Assembly (NCBI GenBank): GCA_009783515.1
Contig: WRDI01000009.1
Span: 1 to 33,352 of the forward strand
Length of the DNA stretch: 33,352 bases
From: Bacillota bacterium
GTDB lineage: Bacteria > Bacillota > Clostridia > Christensenellales > Pumilibacteraceae
Direction: 5' to 3'
Translations under genes and position numbers: made by a program
Notes under the pieces: model-generated
Seen by the model: only the letters and a program-made list of their open reading frames with translations
What the model was told of the DNA's origin: nothing
Databases searched by the model: none
In this document: piece after piece, positions 14,687 through 23,019 of the stretch
How positions within the stretch are numbered: the stretch's first letter is position 1
How the letters are laid out: each line of letters starts with the position of its first letter

Positions 14687-15850
14687 CTAATCCACTCCCA
14701 AATGGTCGAAATACCCCTTGATGTACACAAAGGGCGTACCCTTGCTTCCGCTTCCCGATGTCAAGTCGCACAAACTCCCCACAAGGTCTGTTATACGGCG
14801 GGGGGTGGTGCCCTCCTTCTCGAAGTCGGCGGCGGCGTCTTCTATCAAAAAATCGGTAATCGCCTTATTCAATGCCTCGCCGGACAGGTCGGAAAACTTG
14901 CTGTCGGCGAGGTATTTTATTTTCGCCTCGCTCGGCAATCCGCTGAGCCCCTCGGTAAAGCCCGGCGAGATGACGGGGTCGGCAAGCTCCCAAATAAAGC
15001 CCTGCGGGTCCTTAAACCCGCCGTCGCCGTACACCATGACCTCGACGGTTTTGCCCGTCCGCTCCTTCAAAAGCCGCTGCACCTTCTCGACAAACAAGTC
15101 GCAGTCGCGAGGAAACAGCTTTATCCGTTTTTCGTCCGCGATATTGGTGCCCAAAACGCCGTATTTGGGGTTGTACCCGCTGCCGTTTACCGGACTTGTC
15201 AAAATTTCGTCAAGGGCATACAGCGTCTGCGCCCCCTCTTTTTTCAGGAGTGATAAGGTGGACTTGCGCGTGTGAATATCGCACACCAAAACGTCCTTTG
15301 TGTGCCGTAAAATCTCGGTCGGATTGTTGGCGAGAATTATTTCCGCGCCCACGCTTTGGTATAACTCTATGTAATCGACGCCAGTGAAAGGGTGGCGGCT
15401 CTGCCCGAAAAGCTTTACGAATTGCGCGGCGGTGAAGACGTCTTTATACGGATTGACGCCCGTCGCCGCCAAAGCCTCGCGGGGGATAAGGGGATTGCCC
15501 ACCTCGTCGGAGGGGTAGCTTAGCTGGATTATCAGCTTTTTGCCCGCCTGCGCTATGCCTTTAAGCAACACAAAAAAGCGGTTGCGGCTTAAAATAGGGA
15601 AAACAAGCCCTATCGTGCCGCCCTTAAATTTATTGTTTATGTCCGCCGCGATGTCGCCCAAGGTGGCGTAATTGCCCTGTGTACGCGCTAATACGGCCTC
15701 GGTCACGCCCAAAATGTCGCGGTCTTCGATGGGAAAGCCCTCGTTGCGGGCGGCGCTTAAGACGGTCGCGGCGCAGATTTCCGCCAAGTCGTCGCCTTGC
15801 TTGAGTATTGGGGCGCGAATACCCCTTACGGTTGTTCCGCTTGTTCTCAT
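14687..15850 (-). CDS. CofE-like (F420-0:gamma-glutamyl ligase family) protein
   Basis: The 387-aa protein resembles the CofE domain family, which in F420-making organisms adds glutamate to coenzyme F420-0. Visible features are the N-terminal RGIRAPILKQGDDLAEI, the KFKGGTIGLVFPILSRNRF segment and the conserved VYGDGGFKDP (with WELADPVISPGFT) near 300-330. Many Clostridia carry this longer relative without an F420 pathway, so the glutamylated substrate is unknown. The ATG at 15850 has GGAG 8 nt upstream, and a consensus promoter lies 61 nt before it; a longer frame reaching 15940 would start inside that promoter. It is a single-gene transcript. Confidence 0.75.
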   Translation of the reverse strand: MRTSGTTVRGIRAPILKQGDDLAEICAATVLSAARNEGFPIEDRDILGVTEAVLARTQGNYATLGDIAADINNKFKGGTIGLVFPILSRNRFFVLLKGIAQAGKKLIIQLSYPSDEVGNPLIPREALAATGVNPYKDVFTAAQFVKLFGQSRHPFTGVDYIELYQSVGAEIILANNPTEILRHTKDVLVCDIHTRKSTLSLLKKEGAQTLYALDEILTSPVNGSGYNPKYGVLGTNIADEKRIKLFPRDCDLFVEKVQRLLKERTGKTVEVMVYGDGGFKDPQGFIWELADPVISPGFTEGLSGLPSEAKIKYLADSKFSDLSGEALNKAITDFLIEDAAADFEKEGTTPRRITDLVGSLCDLTSGSGSKGTPFVYIKGYFDHLGVD

Positions 15851-15910
15851 GTTTGTTTCTCCGTTTACGGTGGGAAAGGCGCGTTTGGATACGTCCCGAT
15901 TTTGCAAGAA

Positions 15911-15939
15911 AATTATAGCACACAGCGTGGATTTTGTCA
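15911..15939 (-). promoter_or_regulatory. sigma-A promoter of the CofE-like gene
   Basis: On the minus strand TTGACA (15934-15939), 17 nt, TATAAT (15911-15916): a full-consensus promoter. The rest of the 15.95-16.11 kb stretch holds only a GCGCGC-TTTT-GCGCGC hairpin. Confidence 0.9.
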
Positions 15940-16112
15940 AGCCTTATGCGGGTTGAACAAAAAAAAATATCGGCGGTGCAGGTTTATGCGTTTGCCAAGC
16001 GCCGCGAATCGGTACGGCAATCCGCGCCTGTCGAATAATCGATAAAAGGTGTTCTGATTTTGCAATAATGCCTTTTTGCGCGCTTTTGCGCGCCATTTTA
16101 GAATAAAAAACG

Positions 16113-16141
16113 TTGACATACAAGCTCGTTGGTGATAGAAT
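16113..16141 (+). promoter_or_regulatory. promoter of the HTH-membrane regulator
   Basis: TTGACA (16113-16118), 17 nt, TAGAAT (16136-16141). Start of transcription is expected near 16148, at the edge of the palindrome that follows, leaving a leader of about 110 nt. Confidence 0.75.
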
Positions 16142-16148
16142 ATATGTG

Positions 16149-16199
16149 ATTCTACGCAGCGTAGAATTTGTTTTTAACATATCGGAGAGCGATTCTACG
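16149..16199 (+). promoter_or_regulatory. palindromic operator plus half-site
   Basis: A perfect palindrome ATTCTACGCAGCGTAGAAT (16149-16167) straddles the predicted transcription start, and a second half-site ATTCTACG lies at 16192-16199. The -10 box TAGAAT also repeats the half-site sequence in the other direction. This arrangement is typical of an autoregulated repressor; the HTH protein encoded next is the obvious candidate. Confidence 0.65.
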
Positions 16200-16260
16200 A
16201 CTTTGCGCGGCGTTTCGCTTTTAATTATTTTTCAAAAATTATATAATTGAGGTAAAGAAG

Positions 16261-17031
16261 ATGATCGCCGAAATCGTCGCGAAAAATATTGCCGCCCTCA
16301 GAAAGCAACGGGGGCTGACACAGCAGGAGCTTGCGAGATACATACATTGCTCGGACAAGGTCATATCAAAGTGGGAGCGCGGCGAATCTGTTCCCGACGT
16401 CGAAACGCTTGCGGCGTTGGCGGACTTTTACGGAGTGAGCCTGGACGGACTTGCTCGCGACGGCTTAGTCCGCCATACTAAGAGCGAAAGCGAAAAGGTT
16501 CCAATCGACACAAAAACAAACGACGGCGCAAAAGCCCTGTCGATCCCCGCGACGGAGGCTCCGCCGGATTCCCCTGCGGTCAAAGCCGCGTTGGACGCCG
16601 CGTACAGGATAAGACACAAAAAGCTTATTTCACGCGGGGCGAGAATCGCGTCGCTGGTGATTCTCCCCCTCCTCATCAACTTTCTTTATCTTATTCAGAC
16701 CGAATTGTTCGATGCGGATTTTTTGACCCCTAAAACGTACTTTCTGTCGGTAGTTCCCGCGGTTCTTATCGCAAACTTCGTCATCAGCCTGATTACCCAC
16801 CGCACGTTTGACTCGACCGAAGTACTGTTTTTGTTGTTTGCGTCCGTTTGGACGGCGGGGATTGTCGTGATTTTCGGGCTGTGGAGCATGGACATTCTTG
16901 TCCAAGGCTCGGAAAGAATGCGAATCTGGTACATCTTGCTTGCCTACAACATCTTTATCGCGCTCTCCGTCATTTTGACCGGCATGGGCGTCAAACGATG
17001 GAAGAAAAAGCGGGCGGAAAATAGGGGTTAG
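16261..17031 (+). CDS. XRE-type HTH regulator with C-terminal membrane domain
   Basis: This 256-aa protein has an N-terminal Cro/C1-type helix-turn-helix (about residues 5-62: LRKQRGLTQQELARYIHCSD, then VISKWERGESVPDVETL), a charged linker, and four predicted membrane helices from about residue 122, ending in the basic tail KRWKKKR. It is probably a membrane-anchored regulator that binds DNA from the inner face. The ATG follows GAGG at 8 nt spacing. The palindromic operator just upstream suggests autoregulation. Next downstream, 115 nt away, is a polytopic zinc-ribbon protein, possibly the controlled or sensed partner. Target genes beyond this are unknown. Confidence 0.85.
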   Translation: MIAEIVAKNIAALRKQRGLTQQELARYIHCSDKVISKWERGESVPDVETLAALADFYGVSLDGLARDGLVRHTKSESEKVPIDTKTNDGAKALSIPATEAPPDSPAVKAALDAAYRIRHKKLISRGARIASLVILPLLINFLYLIQTELFDADFLTPKTYFLSVVPAVLIANFVISLITHRTFDSTEVLFLLFASVWTAGIVVIFGLWSMDILVQGSERMRIWYILLAYNIFIALSVILTGMGVKRWKKKRAENRG

Positions 17032-17146
17032 GGGCTGGGGTTGGTTGCCGGGGACTGGGGGTTGAGGGTTACAGGCAAAAAATTTGACATCGCGCTTTAC
17101 AACGTTACCGTTGTGAATTTAAAAAAAGAATAGAAGGAGACCGAAT

Positions 17147-18403
17147 ATGAAAGAATGTCCGAACTGTCGCGCAAGCATGGGCGACGACACAAAGTATTGC
17201 GGGGCGTGCGGCAGCAGCATGATCGCGCAAGCCCCGCAAGAGGAACCCAAACAACGGGCTTACGAGCCGCACCGGTCCGATGAGCCGCACCAACCCGTCT
17301 TTGAAGCACGACAAAACTACAAAACCTACGAAACCTTCGAAAGGTCGGTTGTCCAAAGCCAGTACCAAAGCCGCTTCCAAAGCCTGCCGACCAAAAGACG
17401 CAGCGTGCAAAGAATCATGTTCAACGTCTGCTATTCCGTCATGCTGTTTTTCATGTTTTTCCCCATGATTTTCGGTCCCTTTACTTTCGCCGGCTACGGC
17501 AACAACGGTTACGGCATACGTCAGCAAATCGCTCAGTTCGCCGACCTGTCCAAAAGCGTAGAAAGTTTTGCTGCGGGAGTGCTTATCCAATCGGGCGTAA
17601 TAATCATGATTATCTCGGTGATTTTGGCGACCGCATTTATCGTGACGTCCATGATTGTTACAAGCCGCCGCAAGGTGCGTGGGCAGGAAATCAACTATAG
17701 ATTAACGCGCATTTTCAACCTGATTATATTTTTTGCGCTGACCTCTATATTCCTGATTTCCTTCCCTTATCTCACCTTCACATTTATGTGTGCGTACACG
17801 CTGTCCTTTTACATCCTCTTAATCAACCTCGAGCCCGCCTATGCCACGGACTTGATACGGCGCAAGGGGAACGAGCAAAACAACAGCATCGCCCTCACCA
17901 TGTTTTTGCTGTCCGCGACAATCGTCAACTGCTTTGCCCCCATGTATACCGTCAACGAGGGCAAGGCGCGGAGCTATAATTATTTTGATATAGCGGCGAG
18001 TCTGGTAAAAAGCGATAAAGTAAATGTGGAAAGCTTTGCGTTTTTGACCGCCCTGTCCATGATTATTTTGATTTTAAGCCTCCTGTTGTTCGGCTTTACG
18101 TTTTTCAAGTATTTCAAGGGCAAAAAGCCTATGTTTTACGTCGTGATTGTGGGATTATCGGTGAATATCCTGTTTTCCATCCTTATAGGCGCGACCATCC
18201 GCATGGAAAACGAGCTTGCCAAAACGGACGCCGCCGTGTTTGTAGGTGATAAAATGACGCTCAACGTGGGCTACTTTGTGCTGATATGCCTTATGGGGTT
18301 GACGATAATCACCTATTTTATCCAAAAAGCAGTGGACTACAAAAAGGCAAAGCCAATCGCCTCGCCCAAAATCGAGCAACCGCCAACGGCGACCGCGGAG
18401 TAG
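17147..18403 (+). CDS. zinc-ribbon polytopic membrane protein
   Basis: The 418-aa protein begins with a zinc ribbon (CPNC at residues 4-7 and CGAC at 18-21) followed by a Gln/Pro-rich linker and about eight hydrophobic segments between residues 86 and 400. It matches no enzyme or transporter family I can name. Proteins of this design are common in Clostridia and are usually annotated as zinc-ribbon domain proteins. A strong GGAG site precedes the ATG. Upstream, TTGACA at about 17093 is followed by a small palindrome ACAACG-TTAC-CGTTGT, but no good -10 box is seen, so a regulated promoter is only a suspicion. The small membrane protein downstream starts 17 nt after its stop. Confidence 0.75.
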   Translation: MKECPNCRASMGDDTKYCGACGSSMIAQAPQEEPKQRAYEPHRSDEPHQPVFEARQNYKTYETFERSVVQSQYQSRFQSLPTKRRSVQRIMFNVCYSVMLFFMFFPMIFGPFTFAGYGNNGYGIRQQIAQFADLSKSVESFAAGVLIQSGVIIMIISVILATAFIVTSMIVTSRRKVRGQEINYRLTRIFNLIIFFALTSIFLISFPYLTFTFMCAYTLSFYILLINLEPAYATDLIRRKGNEQNNSIALTMFLLSATIVNCFAPMYTVNEGKARSYNYFDIAASLVKSDKVNVESFAFLTALSMIILILSLLLFGFTFFKYFKGKKPMFYVVIVGLSVNILFSILIGATIRMENELAKTDAAVFVGDKMTLNVGYFVLICLMGLTIITYFIQKAVDYKKAKPIASPKIEQPPTATAE

Positions 18404-18420
18404 GTCGGGAGGTCAAAACG

Positions 18421-18750
18421 ATGAAAATTCGTACTAAAATTTATCTTACCTTGGCTTGCTTGTCCGTCACCGGCGTTATTGTAACGCTTGTGATGGGAGT
18501 CGGTATGCTATGTGATACGTCAACTGTCGCCGAGTTTATTGTTGCGCTTCCTATCACGTTTCTTTATATGCTTGTTGGGGTCGCGTTTATAGGATATGAG
18601 GGGACAGGTACGCCCGCAAACATGATGATAAACGGCGGGTTTTATTTCTTCATAGTATGCACAATAGTATTTTCCGTCCTTTTCGTAATTTCTTTGGCAA
18701 GAACAAAAAAGAATTCGGTACGCATTCAAAACCCGTCAAAAAAGGTCTAA
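18421..18750 (+). CDS. small membrane protein, unknown function
   Basis: This is a 109-aa protein with three predicted membrane helices (about residues 8-30, 36-58 and 71-93) and a basic C-terminal tail. I do not recognise a family. I start at the ATG at 18421 because GGGAGG lies just upstream; a longer frame from 18286 overlaps the end of the zinc-ribbon gene and is not supported. The 17-nt gap and same direction suggest it is translated from the zinc-ribbon transcript. Confidence 0.65.
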   Translation: MKIRTKIYLTLACLSVTGVIVTLVMGVGMLCDTSTVAEFIVALPITFLYMLVGVAFIGYEGTGTPANMMINGGFYFFIVCTIVFSVLFVISLARTKKNSVRIQNPSKKV

Positions 18751-18766
18751 TGAATAGTCGACATAA

Positions 18767-19894
18767 TTACAGCGTTTTGCTATAACACCGTCTCCTGCGA
18801 TGGATGCGTTTCTCGAATGCGTCCCACTGGGCTTGTACCTTGCTGTTGGTTTCAAGCTCGGGACCGGTGTAGACGTACTTGACCTTGTTCTTGATAAGAT
18901 TCTTTAGACCCCGCGCCAAAATCATCGCGTTGACGCCCTTGGACTGATAGGCTTCAAGTACGCCGATTGAGTAAAAATCCACCTTGTCGTACTTTTTTAA
19001 GTCGCGCAAAATCGCCAAAATACCGTGGATGCTTAATTTTCCGTTGCATACCTGCATCCCGCGGGTGATGTTGGGCGCCATAAAACCATAGCCCGCCACT
19101 CTGCCGTCCTTCATGACCGCCGTGGTGAAATCGGGGCTAAATACCAGCTTTATCATGTCCGCCTCGCGCTTTGCCTGCCGCTCGTTTATGGGGGCAACGC
19201 CGTAAAGTGGCGCGAAAGCCTCGTTCATGACCACCGTCAGCGCCTCCATTATGTACGGCCCGATGTCCTTATATTTTTTGACTTCGAGGTATGTAAAGCC
19301 AAAGCGGCGCATGGCGATTTCCGCTATACGTTCCAGTTTTTCTAATTTTTCGTCAGGGGAGGAGGGGATTTTGATTTCGTATTCCACCCAGTCGGCCGCC
19401 TTTTTATAGCCCAGCTTTTCAATCAGGACGGGGTAATAGGCGTGGTTGTACGGGGTGACGTACATATCGATTTCGTCAAAGCCCTCTATCAGCATACCTT
19501 GCTTGTCCATGTCCGAAAAGCCGATGGGGCCTATTATTTCGTTCATGCCGAGGAACTGCGCCCATTCTTCTATTTTGGCGATAAGGGCGCGGGCGACGTC
19601 AAAATCGTATATGCAGTCAAAGCGGGTGAAGCGTACCTGTTTCACGTTCTTTTTTTCGTTGTATTTTTGGTTGAAAATACCCGCTATGCGCCCGACAATT
19701 TTGTTGTCGCGGTAGGCGACGAACTTGCGGGCGATACAGAACTCGAACGCGCCGTTGATTTTGGGGTCGAACTCCGCCTTTTCCTCCGCGATGAACGAGG
19801 GGGCGTTGTACCTGTTACCCCTGTACAGGATTTGGGGCAGGGCGAAAAAGTCGTTTAGCTCTTTTTTGGTCAGGGCTTCTTTTACGGCTAGCAT
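18767..19894 (-). CDS. GNAT-like N-acetyltransferase family protein
   Basis: The 375-aa protein resembles a widespread Clostridia group annotated as GNAT-like or hypothetical. It has a conserved central segment MNEIIGPIGFSDMDKQGMLI and a C-terminal acetyltransferase-like half with DFYSIGVLEAYQSKGVNAMI, which corresponds to the acetyl-CoA-binding region (a Q-x-x-G-type loop reduced to YQSKG). The substrate is unknown. I start at the ATG at 19894, with GGAG 10 nt upstream; a longer frame to 19984 is built from repeat DNA. It ends convergently with the small membrane protein gene, 16 nt apart. A heptamer palindrome lies just upstream. Confidence 0.65.
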   Translation of the reverse strand: MLAVKEALTKKELNDFFALPQILYRGNRYNAPSFIAEEKAEFDPKINGAFEFCIARKFVAYRDNKIVGRIAGIFNQKYNEKKNVKQVRFTRFDCIYDFDVARALIAKIEEWAQFLGMNEIIGPIGFSDMDKQGMLIEGFDEIDMYVTPYNHAYYPVLIEKLGYKKAADWVEYEIKIPSSPDEKLEKLERIAEIAMRRFGFTYLEVKKYKDIGPYIMEALTVVMNEAFAPLYGVAPINERQAKREADMIKLVFSPDFTTAVMKDGRVAGYGFMAPNITRGMQVCNGKLSIHGILAILRDLKKYDKVDFYSIGVLEAYQSKGVNAMILARGLKNLIKNKVKYVYTGPELETNSKVQAQWDAFEKRIHRRRRCYSKTL

Positions 19895-19959
19895 GGTATG
19901 GCGTCTCCTTTTGTGTTTCTTATGCTTTTCTAAAGAATAGGGGTTGGGGACCGTGGATT

Positions 19960-19987
19960 TTAATGCGCATTGTGCAATGCGCATTAA
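19960..19987. repeat. minimal heptamer palindrome (element 4)
   Basis: A perfect 13-bp inverted repeat, TTAATGCGCATTG and its complement, around a 2-nt loop. It uses the same AATGCNC unit as the larger elements but lacks the spacer and internal AAGGA or CCTTC ends, so it looks like a collapsed copy. It lies just beyond the stop of the minus-strand membrane protein gene. Confidence 0.7.
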
Positions 19988-19994
19988 GGTTTTG

Positions 19995-20546
19995 TCATTC
20001 CCTTCTTCTCAGTACCGCCCAAACAATCATGCAACCGCCCAAAAACAGTACGACGAGCGGCAGAACAACCCACCACGACACGTTTAGCATTGCTTGCAGC
20101 ATAAAAAGCACCGCCAGCCCGCCGAAAACCACTATTATCTTAAGGTGGTCGCGCCATTTTCCGCTGTAGACGGCAGTCACAAGCGAGGCGGCGGCGGCGG
20201 CAAACAAGTATATCGGATAATAAAATCCATACCCGCGCCCTTCGCCCGTAAAGCCTGCCAAAAACGACACGCAGGCGGATATGGCAAATATTATTGCAAA
20301 CCAAAGCGTCAGGGTGTTGTCCTGAATAAACGCCCACGAAAGGCAGACGGCGGCGGCGGCGAACAAAACGGCGGAGGGCAAAACCTTCAAAAAGGGCGAT
20401 TCGCCCGGCAATTTGATTGCACCTGCCTCAACCAAAAGCAAAAATAGCCCAAGCAAAACCGCCGCCGCACCTAAGGAAACGCGGCTCCAAAATATCTGCT
20501 TTTTACTCAAAATAGACGGCTCGCGCACGGTAGCGCCCTCCCGCAC
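19995..20546 (-). CDS. six-helix membrane protein, unknown function
   Basis: This 183-aa protein has a short charged N-terminus and about six hydrophobic helices paired with small loops, ending in the basic tail LRRRE. The overall pattern recalls small LiaF/DUF-type membrane proteins, but I cannot assign a family. The frame opens with GTG at 20546, preceded by AGAGGA. A second GTG at 20528 has a better GGGAGG site 8 nt upstream and would remove six residues; either is possible. It lies 36 nt after the M64 peptidase gene on the same strand and may share its transcript. Confidence 0.6.
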   Translation of the reverse strand: MREGATVREPSILSKKQIFWSRVSLGAAAVLLGLFLLLVEAGAIKLPGESPFLKVLPSAVLFAAAAVCLSWAFIQDNTLTLWFAIIFAISACVSFLAGFTGEGRGYGFYYPIYLFAAAAASLVTAVYSGKWRDHLKIIVVFGGLAVLFMLQAMLNVSWWVVLPLVVLFLGGCMIVWAVLRRRE

Positions 20547-20582
20547 AAAATTGTCCTCTTTTGTCTTTGATGTTCTATAATA

Positions 20583-22991
20583 TTAATTATTCGTTAAATG
20601 AACTCCGCGTTCCCTTCTAAATCCCCTGTTGTATCCCCTGCCCCACCTGCTGCCGGCAAGTAAAATGCCCACAGCCAAAAGCGGAATAAACCAAACAAAA
20701 TCAATCATAAAAACAGTCCCGCAACTGCCGCAACCGCGTTCTTTGCACGTCACCCGTACGGCTTGGCTGGTCATTGTCGCCGTTTTTACCCCGTTGACCG
20801 CATTATTTACGTTTGTGACGACGACGTAATAATACGCCGTCCCCGCTTCTTCCGACGGCGCATTAAAAGTAGCGGACGTCGCCCCCTCTATCAAAACCCC
20901 GTTCTCGTTGCTGTCCGTCAAATTATAGTACCACTGATACGACAATATCCCGCAGTCACTACAGCCCGCCGTCACGGATAAGGTTACGCTTCCTCCTACA
21001 AAAACCTCCCCGCCCACAGGCTGAACGACAATCGCCGGCTTTTCCGCGTCCACGATAGGCACAACAACCACCTCCGCCGTATCGCTGACAGCCTTCGCCG
21101 TTTTTGCCCCGTTTACCTCATTATTCATGTTTGTGACGACAACGTAGTAATACCTCGTCCCCGCATTATCGGTCGGCACGTCGTATGTAGCCAAGGTCTC
21201 GCCTTTTATCTCCTCCCCGCCCTCTGCGCTGTCCGTCATGCTATAGTACCACTGGTATGACAACATACCGCCGTCATTTACGCCCGCCGCCACCGACAGC
21301 ACAACGCTTTCCTCCCCGACAAGCGCACTCCCGCCCACGGGCTGAAAACCAATAATCGGCGTTTCCGCGTCTATTATCGGGTTGACAACCACCGCCGCCG
21401 TATCGCTAACCTTCGCCGCTGTCTTTACCCCGTCTACCTCGTTATTCGTGTTGGTGACAAAAACGTAATAATACACCGTACCCACCGTATCGGTCGGCGC
21501 GTTGTACTCCGCCAAGGTCTCGCCTTCTATCAATATCCCGCCCTTCGTACTGTCCGTCAAGTTACAGTACCATTGGTACGATAATTCGCCGCCGTCGCTT
21601 ACCTCCGCCGTCACGGACAGGGTAACGCTCCCGCCCATGTCGACAGTCTGCGCCGCGGGCTGCGCCGTAATAACGGGGATTTGCGCCAACGATTCGATTA
21701 TATCAAAACCGCCCCATCCCGCGGCGATATATTCCGCCGTTTTTCCCTCCGGCACGCGCAGGGTCACGTCCTCTCTTATTACGCCCGTAAATATATCCGA
21801 ACCCGTAACGGCGCTTGAAATATCCTGCGGTGTTTCCGCATGATTTACAATACTTTCCAAGGAACCGCAACGCAAAAACGCATACCGCCCTATGTCGGTT
21901 ACAGTGGAGGCGATTGTCAGCTCGGCAAGCTGCCCGCAACCGTAATATGCATAATCCACTATTCTTTCCGTCCCCTCGGGCAGCGCAGAGCTTAAAAATG
22001 TATTTTTGCCAAAAAATGGCTCGCCGGTAAGCTCCGCCATCAGCTTTACAAGCTGCGCCTTGCAGACCTCGCAAAACTCCCTGTTTAGGTACCGCATCAC
22101 ACAGTTTTGATGCGGGCGCAGCCAGTTTAAGCTTGCCGAATTTTCGGTATAAGCATATTCCCCTACGCCCTCTACGCCGACAAACGCCTGCCACTTAACA
22201 TTACCCTTGTTGGCGGCGGCGGTCATGTTGGGTGCCTCCTCCCCCCGCCACCAATACTCGTCCACCAGTCCGCCGAAAGCGTGACCAAGCTCGTGGACGA
22301 CAATTTCATTCGCCGCCGAATGGAGCGATACCACGGCAAATTCGCCGCCACCGCCGCCGTAGGTCACGCTGTTGCCAAGAATCAACGTCACGTTGGTATT
22401 CGGCGTATATTTGTTCACTAATTCCTTCGCTAAGGCGGTCTTTGTGATATAAATCAGCTGACTTGTTTGACCGTCAAAATAAAAACAGCTGCCGAAGTAA
22501 TTGTCAATCAGGTTGTTGCGGTCGGAGGCGACGCCCGTGACATTGGAAACGACTTTTATCACATATACGTTGATGTGGTCACGAAAGGAATCAAACGGCG
22601 CTTTGTTTAACAGGTAATTCGCGGAGCTTTGCGCCGCGGCAATAAAGTCGTCCTGCTGACCGGCGGTAAAGCCGTCCCCCATGATTGTGATAACTATTTT
22701 ATTTTCGTCCGTTCCCTCACCGCTTATTCGCACCATGTCGAAGTCGGGCGCGGGAGTAACGGAGAGCGACGCGGGCGCAAAGGCGTCTGTGGGGACGTCC
22801 CGCATCTCGATTAAGCCGTCCTCGCTGAAGCACTCGATTTGCCGCGTACTGTGCGGCTCAAAGGGGATATTTTCGGCAGCGGCGGGCTTTGCGCGGTGGA
22901 CGAAAAATGTAAAATTCATCGCCAAAACCGCCATCGCCAAAAAAATCGGTAACAGCCTGCCAATATTCTTAAAAATGCCGTATTGTTTCAA
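20583..22991 (-). CDS. secreted M64-family metallopeptidase with BspA-like and Ig-like domains
   Basis: The 802-aa protein has a signal peptide (about 1-39), an M64 (IgA-peptidase-like) catalytic domain to about 325 with the zinc motif HELGH (233-237) in VVHELGHAFGGLVDEY and a C-terminal CVMR...FCEVC pair, then a BspA-type leucine-rich patch (about 335-435), three Ig-like repeats of about 105 residues (440-537, 545-645, 652-748), and a final membrane helix with a basic tail. The repeats share SYQWYYN and GTxYYYVVVTN. It is likely a membrane- or wall-held protease directed outward. The start is TTG at 22991 with AAAGGA 8 nt upstream. It follows the lgt-like gene by 28 nt. Real substrates are unknown. 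Confidence 0.85.
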   Translation of the reverse strand: MKQYGIFKNIGRLLPIFLAMAVLAMNFTFFVHRAKPAAAENIPFEPHSTRQIECFSEDGLIEMRDVPTDAFAPASLSVTPAPDFDMVRISGEGTDENKIVITIMGDGFTAGQQDDFIAAAQSSANYLLNKAPFDSFRDHINVYVIKVVSNVTGVASDRNNLIDNYFGSCFYFDGQTSQLIYITKTALAKELVNKYTPNTNVTLILGNSVTYGGGGGEFAVVSLHSAANEIVVHELGHAFGGLVDEYWWRGEEAPNMTAAANKGNVKWQAFVGVEGVGEYAYTENSASLNWLRPHQNCVMRYLNREFCEVCKAQLVKLMAELTGEPFFGKNTFLSSALPEGTERIVDYAYYGCGQLAELTIASTVTDIGRYAFLRCGSLESIVNHAETPQDISSAVTGSDIFTGVIREDVTLRVPEGKTAEYIAAGWGGFDIIESLAQIPVITAQPAAQTVDMGGSVTLSVTAEVSDGGELSYQWYCNLTDSTKGGILIEGETLAEYNAPTDTVGTVYYYVFVTNTNNEVDGVKTAAKVSDTAAVVVNPIIDAETPIIGFQPVGGSALVGEESVVLSVAAGVNDGGMLSYQWYYSMTDSAEGGEEIKGETLATYDVPTDNAGTRYYYVVVTNMNNEVNGAKTAKAVSDTAEVVVVPIVDAEKPAIVVQPVGGEVFVGGSVTLSVTAGCSDCGILSYQWYYNLTDSNENGVLIEGATSATFNAPSEEAGTAYYYVVVTNVNNAVNGVKTATMTSQAVRVTCKERGCGSCGTVFMIDFVWFIPLLAVGILLAGSRWGRGYNRGFRRERGVHLTNN

Positions 22992-23019
22992 TTTTTCATC
23001 CTTTTATTGTGGTTTTTCC

